Below are positions 15,267-19,940 of a stretch of 19,940 nucleotides of DNA, in pieces. The DNA is from Bacteroidota bacterium (GTDB taxonomy: Bacteria > Bacteroidota > Bacteroidia > Cytophagales > Cyclobacteriaceae). Numbering within the stretch: the first letter of the stretch is position 1; every line of letters starts with the position of its first letter. The stretch covers positions 1 to 19,940 of the forward strand of contig JAEZDW010000089.1 in the NCBI GenBank assembly GCA_023417955.1, read 5' to 3'. Made by a program: the position numbers and the translations under genes. The notes beneath the pieces were generated by a model. It was not told the origin of the DNA. It did no database searches and saw only the letters and a list, made by a program, of their open reading frames with translations.

Positions 15267-15671
15267 ATGGTTACCATGACCGGCGTCTATCTTGGCCAAT
15301 TAAGAACCGAAGTGACTCACCTGCGTTCCGGGAACAAGCTAATCACAGATGCTCCGCCCGATAACAACGGGAAGGGCGAGGCCTTCAGCCCAACCGACCT
15401 GACCTGCGTTTCTCTCAACAGCTGCATGGTGACCCTCATGGGTATTCTCGCGGAAAGAGAAAAGATAGACCTCACCGGCATGACGTCCGAAGTGGTGAAA
15501 GTAATGGCGGCAAACCCGCGAAGGATAGCGGAAGTGCACATCACTTTTACTCATCATAATTTAGGTGCCACATCTGAACAAAAGGAAAAACTCAAACGCG
15601 CAGCGCTCACCTGCCCTGTTGCGTTAAGCCTCTCCGACTCCATCAAACAGGAAGTCGTGTTCAACTTTTGA
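15267..15671 (+). CDS. OsmC/Ohr-family peroxide reductase-like protein
   Basis: Proteins of this family reduce organic hydroperoxides with a pair of cysteines. The 134-residue product keeps both: Cys53 in NSCMVTLMGILAE (peroxidatic) and Cys116 in LTCPVALSLSD (resolving), together with the conserved FSPTDL segment (40-45). The short length and sequence place it with the OsmC-like/YhfA branch rather than classic Ohr, so the physiological substrate is uncertain. A second ATG at 15276 is an equally possible start. The gene is divergent from the exported-protein gene (72-base gap) and its end overlaps the end of the minus-strand ytxJ gene by 11 bases. Confidence 0.93.
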   Translation: MVTMTGVYLGQLRTEVTHLRSGNKLITDAPPDNNGKGEAFSPTDLTCVSLNSCMVTLMGILAEREKIDLTGMTSEVVKVMAANPRRIAEVHITFTHHNLGATSEQKEKLKRAALTCPVALSLSDSIKQEVVFNF

Positions 15672-16002
15672 TGACCTCCCGAATCCGGTTGTAGTCAATT
15701 CCAAAGTGGGATTCATCATAGGTTGCCTTCTCGTTACGGATAATTACAACCTGAGGTGACTCGTGATCAACCTGAAATTCTGTTGCAATCATATCGCTGA
15801 TATCTCTGTACGTTAGCAAGTCCAGGAAGTACAATTTGACATGAGGCAATTCCTCTTCCTTCCAGTTCCGTTCTAACCTGTCGAGGGTTGTTCTGCTAAT
15901 ATTGCAGCGTGAACTATGTTTGAATATCAGGACAGGCGCCTGTTTAGATTCGGTCTTCAGTTGGTCTATCTGCTCCAGGGACCGTAAGCTGTTCCATTTC
16001 AT
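15661..16002 (-). CDS. ytxJ: Bacillithiol-system redox-active protein YtxJ
   Basis: YtxJ-type proteins are thioredoxin-fold, monothiol proteins linked to bacillithiol, the low-molecular-weight thiol made by Bacillota and many Bacteroidota. The 113-residue product shows the family core FKHSSRCNISRTTLDRLERNW (about 27-47), with the single conserved Cys in an RCNIS motif, then YFLDLLTYRDIS and HESPQVVII, which match the cis-Pro region. The ATG at 16002 is preferred over an in-frame start at 16041 because a strong AGGAGAG ribosome site lies just before it and MKWNSL begins the fold. It follows the repeat-rich protein gene by 13 bases on the same strand and overlaps the convergent osmC-like gene by 11 bases at the 3' end. 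Confidence 0.92.
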   Translation of the reverse strand: MKWNSLRSLEQIDQLKTESKQAPVLIFKHSSRCNISRTTLDRLERNWKEEELPHVKLYFLDLLTYRDISDMIATEFQVDHESPQVVIIRNEKATYDESHFGIDYNRIREVIKS

Positions 16003-16003
16003 A

Positions 16004-16015
16004 ATATCTCTCCTC
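16004..16015 (-). promoter_or_regulatory. Ribosome binding site of ytxJ
   Basis: Minus-strand AGGAGAG lies about 6 bases before the ATG at 16002 and fills the whole gap after the preceding stop. It decides the ytxJ start. It is notable because strong Shine-Dalgarno sites are uncommon in Bacteroidota. Confidence 0.6.
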
Positions 16016-18205
16016 TCAGTCGTACCACATGCCCAGCTCACCCTTGTCGTATCTCGGCTTCTTGCCTTTTTCCTTCAAATGACCGGGCTGTGTTTCCTGC
16101 TTCTTAAATAAACGCGCCCACCATAGACGAAAGTTCGTTACAGCGTCGCGTTCTTCTTTAACATTGTTCTTGTTTGTTCTTACGAATTTTGCATCCGGGT
16201 GCAGATCGCGGTTCTTTTCAAATAACTGGAACTTCTGCATACGGATATTACCCTGATAACTATTCACTTTGGCATATGCCTTTCCGGGCTCGCGAACTTT
16301 CAAGGCCTCATCAGCGCTGCTGGGATTACGCACATATTTGTACTGCTTGACCTTCACCTGAAGTCTGGCCACAGCCCGATCGGTATCTGTTGTGCGCAAC
16401 TTGAGCATCGCGTCTTCAGAGATATTCTTATTGCGAACGTAATCCCGCCGCTTAACCTTCACCTGCAAGCCCTTAACCAGATAGGTCTCCTTTTCAGGTC
16501 TTCTCTTCTTTATCGAATTTTCGTCGGCCAGTTTGTTCTGGATATAGTTCTTCTTCAGGCGCGACAGTCGTTGATAACCAGTAAACCTTTCACCCTGGTC
16601 CTGAAACGTTGGTATCAGTACCGATGTCTTGTGATTGCCCTGGAATGCAGCTGCCTTCCTTGCTTCAGCAGAAGGACCTCTTGGTTTTGCTTTAACATTC
16701 CCCGTGAACGTTGCCGCCTTTTCCCCTCCGGCCGGTTGACGCCCGGCAATGGGTTTTTCGTTATTGTTCCACAGTTTGCCACTTACACTGCCGCCACCCT
16801 TCAGTGGTCGCCTTGCCCTGATCGCGCCTGTGTACCGTTCTCCCTGATCCTGAAAGTCGTGCCCGGGCCTCACACGAACAGGAATGCCATTCACATTTGC
16901 ACCCCTGACAGGCACCCTGGGCGGAATTGGATTACCCTGGTTATTCCAGAGTTTACCACTGACACTACCGCCACCCTTTAATGGTCTGCGAGCCTTGATA
17001 GATCCGGGGAACCCGACACCCTGGTCTCCAAAACCGGTATTGCGCCTTCGCTTCACGATCAGGCCACCGATCCGGTTGTCACGGGGAACCCGCGGCGCAA
17101 GGGCATGCCCGCTGTTGTTCCAGTGCCGGCCACTGATGCTGCCGCCACCTTTGAGTGGTCGGCCTCTTCTGAATGCACCTGAATAGCCTTCGCCCTGATT
17201 CCGGAAGCCACCACCCGTTTTCATCCGCCCCGGCATCCCGGGTATTCTCATTCCAAGTCTCCCGACCGGAAGTGGCATGCCGGCTCGCGCCTGTTTGGGT
17301 ACCGCGCGCCGCTTGCCGCTTCCAAATGGAATGCCTTCAACATATTTCTTGCTCGACTTATTTCTATGGCGGATTTTCCTGCCCGCAATATCCCCTGTCC
17401 ACGCCCTGCTCCCACGGGTAGCGCTGCGATATCCACCAGTAGATCCTTTGTAAGCCCTGTCCTGGCCGATCTTACCCCTTCCGCGATACGGTTTCGGAGC
17501 CGCAATTACACCAGGGCGAGGCGTCTCGAAATTTCGCCCTCGAATCTTCCTACCCGCGAGATCCGTGGTTTGAGCGCGTTCGCCCTTCTTTTTGGGCCTT
17601 TTGAAATTCGCGTAAACGTTGATGCTCTTGTGCTTGACAAATGGACGGGAAGCACTTCTTGGAACGATCCGACCACGTGCGCCTGCACTTTCCCGCTGCT
17701 GAGGTTCACGCTGAAATTTCCGTACGCGGGCCAGCGCTGCCTTGTCGGGTTTGAAGCGATCTCTGGAAGGCGGTTTCCGTGAATTATTATGAACCAATGG
17801 CCCGCTCTGAGGATATACGGTCCGCTTCTCGCTGGAGTAATTGCGTCCGCGGATCTTTCGTCCCGCGATGTCGCCCTTCCAGGCTTTTTGTTCATTCTTA
17901 GGTGGTTTGACACTATAAACCGGCCTTATTGGTTTCCCTGCACGATCTCCGCCGCTGGGTCTCGCACGCGGCCTGGGATTAGGCGCAGCACGATCGCCTC
18001 CGAGGCGTTTTTTTTCAAAAATGCGAATGCCTTTTTTCTCTTTACGCGGTGCAGTTTTGAAGCGTGATTCCCGTTGACTCGAAGGGCGATCACCTTTTGT
18101 ATTTTGAGCAAAACCTGTATGTCCAAGGCAAACAAAAAGAAGGAGACACAGGAGTCTGGCCGGTGTGCAAAAAGTAGTCTTCGTATGATGACCGCGCTTG
18201 TTCAA
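16016..18205 (-). CDS. Secreted, highly basic repeat protein of unknown function
   Basis: I do not recognise a family. The 729-residue product has a signal peptide (about 1-34, LLCLLLFVCLGHTGFAQ) and is about one quarter Lys plus Arg by hand count, with much Gly and Pro and little acid. Three repeat types are visible. A: [W/T]xxD[I/L]AGRKIRxRN at 109-122, 212-225 and 269-282. B: a tandem repeat of 58-59 residues starting at 334, 392 and 451, with core QGxxxxGxxxxRPLKGGGSxSG then WNN, and a partial copy at 534-550. C: a roughly 35-residue unit, Y[I/V]xN...ExxxKxR, at 554, 589, 624 and perhaps 674, with LQVKVK before two copies. It ends with NFRLWWARLFKK and GELGMWYD. The start is TTG at 18205 with AAGG upstream; no ATG, GTG or other TTG is near. 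It follows the E1 gene by 29 bases and precedes ytxJ by 13. Confidence 0.85.
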   Translation of the reverse strand: MNKRGHHTKTTFCTPARLLCLLLFVCLGHTGFAQNTKGDRPSSQRESRFKTAPRKEKKGIRIFEKKRLGGDRAAPNPRPRARPSGGDRAGKPIRPVYSVKPPKNEQKAWKGDIAGRKIRGRNYSSEKRTVYPQSGPLVHNNSRKPPSRDRFKPDKAALARVRKFQREPQQRESAGARGRIVPRSASRPFVKHKSINVYANFKRPKKKGERAQTTDLAGRKIRGRNFETPRPGVIAAPKPYRGRGKIGQDRAYKGSTGGYRSATRGSRAWTGDIAGRKIRHRNKSSKKYVEGIPFGSGKRRAVPKQARAGMPLPVGRLGMRIPGMPGRMKTGGGFRNQGEGYSGAFRRGRPLKGGGSISGRHWNNSGHALAPRVPRDNRIGGLIVKRRRNTGFGDQGVGFPGSIKARRPLKGGGSVSGKLWNNQGNPIPPRVPVRGANVNGIPVRVRPGHDFQDQGERYTGAIRARRPLKGGGSVSGKLWNNNEKPIAGRQPAGGEKAATFTGNVKAKPRGPSAEARKAAAFQGNHKTSVLIPTFQDQGERFTGYQRLSRLKKNYIQNKLADENSIKKRRPEKETYLVKGLQVKVKRRDYVRNKNISEDAMLKLRTTDTDRAVARLQVKVKQYKYVRNPSSADEALKVREPGKAYAKVNSYQGNIRMQKFQLFEKNRDLHPDAKFVRTNKNNVKEERDAVTNFRLWWARLFKKQETQPGHLKEKGKKPRYDKGELGMWYD
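16139..16546 (-). repeat. Coding repeats of about 35 residues (type C)
   Basis: The C-terminal third of the same protein repeats a Tyr-x-x-Asn, acidic patch, Lys-x-Arg pattern at residues 554, 589 and 624, with LQVKVK before the second and third copies. A diverged fourth copy starts near residue 674 (FVRTNKNNVKEE). The unit is more charged and probably more helical than type B. Confidence 0.6.
16733..17206 (-). repeat. Tandem 58-59 residue coding repeats (type B)
   Basis: Three consecutive coding units of about 175 bases encode a 41-residue conserved core: aromatic-x-x-QG, a [FY]xG strand, RPLKGGGSxSG, WNN and a Pro-rich end. A more variable 17-18 residue linker follows each. Units 2 and 3 are closest, sharing RPLKGGGSVSGKLWNN exactly; unit 1 differs at several core positions. 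A fourth, decayed copy lies at 16556-16606. The variation is at amino-acid level, consistent with old duplications. Confidence 0.85.
17360..17881 (-). repeat. Dispersed AGRKIRGRN coding repeats (type A)
   Basis: A 13-14 residue motif occurs three times in the N-terminal third of the basic repeat protein, spaced by about 104 and 57 residues. AGRKIR and RN are invariant; the residue before the motif is Trp in two copies. The spacing is irregular, so these are dispersed motifs and not strict tandem units. Confidence 0.75.
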
Positions 18206-18234
18206 AAAATGAGCCTTGTAACCTGCTAAGTTAA

Positions 18235-19940
18235 CTAAAATTTGAGCAACTCCTCAATCTTGCCCTTGAGCCGTCCTTTGGGCAGGAAATTCTGCTCAAG
18301 GGTGGGGGCGAATGGCACAGGCGTGTCGAGGCTGGCTACCCGGAATACCGGTGCGTCGAGGAACGCAAAGCATTCCTCTGAAATCCAGGCTGCGATCTCG
18401 GCGCCTATCCCACCTGTTAACGTATCTTCATGCAGGATAAGTACGCGGTTCGTCTTTTTTACCGAGGTGTACACAGCCTCCATATCCCAGGGTAACAATG
18501 TGCGCAGATCAATGATATCGGCGTCAAGACCCATTTCGTTTGCAACCTCCAGCGCCCAATGCACACCCATCCCATAAGTAATGATCGTCATTTCGCGCCC
18601 TTCCTTCACGAGCTGCGCCTTGCCGATTTCGACGGTGTAGTAGTCATCCGGAACGTGCGCGCGGACTGAGCGGTATAACAACTTGTGCTCGAAATACATG
18701 ACCGGATTTGGATCTTCGATTGCGGCGCACAAAAGCCCTTTGGCGTCGTAGGGATTTGAAGGATAAACGATCTTCAAACCCGGAGTATGAAAAAACCAGG
18801 CTTCGTTACTCTGTGAATGATACGGCCCGGCTGCAGTGCCCGCACCTGTAGGCATGCGAATCACAACATCGGCGTTCTGCCCCCAACGCCAGTGCGCCTT
18901 GGCAAGGTTGTTTACGATTTGCGTCATTGCTTCCGAAACGAAATCCGCGAATTGCATCTCAACAACGCTCTTCATTCCGGAGATTGCCAGGCCAAGCCCA
19001 GCTCCTACTACGGCAGCTTCACAAATCGGTGTGTTTCGAACGCGATGCTTTCCAAACTGGGCGACAAATCCTTCTGTGATTTTGAAGACCCCGCCGTATT
19101 CGGCAATGTCCTGACCCATCAGAACAAGCTCCGGATGCTTTTCCATTGACTGACGAAGTCCGTCTGAGATTGCGTCGACGAAACGTTTTTCGGAGGACTT
19201 ATTGGAATCTGGAACAATTGGCGTTGCCTGAAAAGGCATATAGACGTCACGTAGTTCGAGTTCGGTATCTGCTTCGGGATGAGTTTCCGCGAATGCAATC
19301 TTAAGCCCGGTATTGATTTCTGACTTTATTCTTTTTCGAAGTCCTTCAACTTTACTTTTGGTAATAATATTTTCAGCGAGGAGGAAGCATTCGAAATTTT
19401 CAACGGGATCTTTTTCCGCCCATGCTTCAAGCAATTCTGCAGGAACATACTTTGTGCCTGAAGCCTCTTCGTGACCTCTCATTCTGAACGTAAGGCATTC
19501 AAGCAATACCGGTCGCGGATTCGTTCTCATTGAGGCGGCGATTTCCGACACTACCTCGTACACCGCAAGTATGTTGTTGCCGTCGACCTGTCGCCCTTCA
19601 ATACCGTAGCCTGGAGCCTTATCGATAAAGTGGGCACAACGGAACTGCTCCCGCGATGGCGTTGATAAACCGTAACCATTATTTTCGATAATGAAAATGA
19701 CAGGCAGATCCCAGACGCCGGCAAGATTAACCGCCTCATGAAAGTCACCCTCACTGGTTCCTCCGTCGCCATTAAATACTGCGGTGACTTTACCACGCGA
19801 TTGTAGAACGGATGCTAATGCGATTCCTGCAGCCACGCCGTTTTGCGGACCCAGGTGCGAAATCATCCCGACAATATGGTGTGGATTGGATCCGTAGTGA
19901 AATGACCGGTCTCTTCCTTTGGTGTAGCCAAGCAAAGTAC
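18235..19940 (-). CDS. Fused alpha-beta E1 component of a 2-oxoacid dehydrogenase (5' partial)
   Basis: This thiamine-diphosphate enzyme decarboxylates a 2-oxoacid and passes the acyl group to E2 lipoyl. The frame runs off the window's right edge; roughly 120 N-terminal residues of the alpha part are missing by comparison with the family. The alpha part has GRDRSFHYGS, the ThDP motif GDGGTSEGDF ending in ENN (about 19770-19678) and RMRGHEEAS. The beta part begins near 19194 (KRFVDAISDGLRQ) and carries MGQDIAEYGGVFKITEGF, TPICEAAVVG, MQFADF and LLPWD. A single-chain alpha-beta fusion is common in Bacteroidota. Branched-chain 2-oxoacid or pyruvate dehydrogenase are both possible; the E2 gene is not in view. 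The next gene starts 29 bases after its stop. Confidence 0.93.
   Translation of the reverse strand, partial: TLLGYTKGRDRSFHYGSNPHHIVGMISHLGPQNGVAAGIALASVLQSRGKVTAVFNGDGGTSEGDFHEAVNLAGVWDLPVIFIIENNGYGLSTPSREQFRCAHFIDKAPGYGIEGRQVDGNNILAVYEVVSEIAASMRTNPRPVLLECLTFRMRGHEEASGTKYVPAELLEAWAEKDPVENFECFLLAENIITKSKVEGLRKRIKSEINTGLKIAFAETHPEADTELELRDVYMPFQATPIVPDSNKSSEKRFVDAISDGLRQSMEKHPELVLMGQDIAEYGGVFKITEGFVAQFGKHRVRNTPICEAAVVGAGLGLAISGMKSVVEMQFADFVSEAMTQIVNNLAKAHWRWGQNADVVIRMPTGAGTAAGPYHSQSNEAWFFHTPGLKIVYPSNPYDAKGLLCAAIEDPNPVMYFEHKLLYRSVRAHVPDDYYTVEIGKAQLVKEGREMTIITYGMGVHWALEVANEMGLDADIIDLRTLLPWDMEAVYTSVKKTNRVLILHEDTLTGGIGAEIAAWISEECFAFLDAPVFRVASLDTPVPFAPTLEQNFLPKGRLKGKIEELLKF

Noticed and set aside
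15195..15299. Longer N terminus for the exported-protein gene (start at 15299)
   Set aside because: It would bury the signal peptide, cross a strong promoter and overlap the osmC-like gene start.
16003..16041. Upstream start for ytxJ at 16041
   Set aside because: It would overlap the end of the repeat protein gene and ignore the strong ribosome site at 16004-16015.
16733..17206. Direct repeats that might be a CRISPR array or intergenic repeat
   Set aside because: The repeat unit is about 175 bases, coding and in frame, and diverged at DNA level; it is protein-domain duplication.
17366..17913. Long open frames on both strands (138 and 135 codons) inside the repeat protein gene
   Set aside because: They are alternative-frame readings of a GC-rich, Arg/Gly/Pro-rich gene, where stops are rare. 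They have no start context, no domain and no room for separate expression.

Overview
The window reads as a chromosomal segment of a Bacteroidota bacterium, most likely from the Cytophagales side (that rank is an inference). The support is a type IX secretion (T9SS) attachment-complex protein with a sorting domain (PorZ), a fused alpha-beta E1 2-oxoacid dehydrogenase, a bacillithiol-type YtxJ protein, Bacteroidota-style thymidine kinase and RodA, and one near-perfect Bacteroidota promoter (TTTG, 19 bases, TAAATTTA). It looks like core genome: no insertion sequence, phage gene, CRISPR array, tRNA or rRNA is visible, and no gap between genes exceeds about 150 bases.

Layout. 1-5542 (+): the rod-shape and elongasome operon mreB-mreC-mreD-pbp2(mrdA)-rodA, tightly packed. 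Its only sizeable gap, between mreD and pbp2, holds a terminator-like hairpin inside a 13-codon reading frame. 5551-6606 (-): a 351-residue conserved protein of unknown function, convergent with rodA. 6700-10527 (+): a 2Fe-2S ferredoxin, then thymidine kinase, porZ and recO, the last three overlapping or nearly so. 10539-11249 (-): a Tat-exported Mn-type superoxide dismutase. 11393-13662 (+): an isopenicillin-N-synthase-like 2-oxoglutarate/Fe(II) oxygenase followed by a full-length chromate transporter. A shared hairpin terminator separates these from 13712-14395 (-), an energy transducer TonB. 14466-15194 (-): an exported, probably outer-membrane protein of unknown function. 15267-15671 (+): an OsmC-family peroxide reductase. 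15661-19940 (-): transcribed as fused E1 dehydrogenase (5' end outside the window), then a 729-residue secreted, very basic, repeat-rich protein of unknown function, then ytxJ.

How the genes fit together. The first third builds the cell wall in rod-shaped growth: MreB filaments, MreC and MreD scaffold, and the PBP2-RodA transpeptidase/glycosyltransferase pair. The middle mixes housekeeping (nucleotide salvage, recombination) with cell-surface protein maturation (PorZ). Several genes in the second half deal with oxidants or thiols (SOD, OsmC, YtxJ), but they lie in separate transcription units, so a single shared system is not established. The most likely undescribed element is the repeat-rich basic secreted protein at 16016-18205. 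The unknown protein at 5551-6606 and the small leader-like structure before pbp2 come next.
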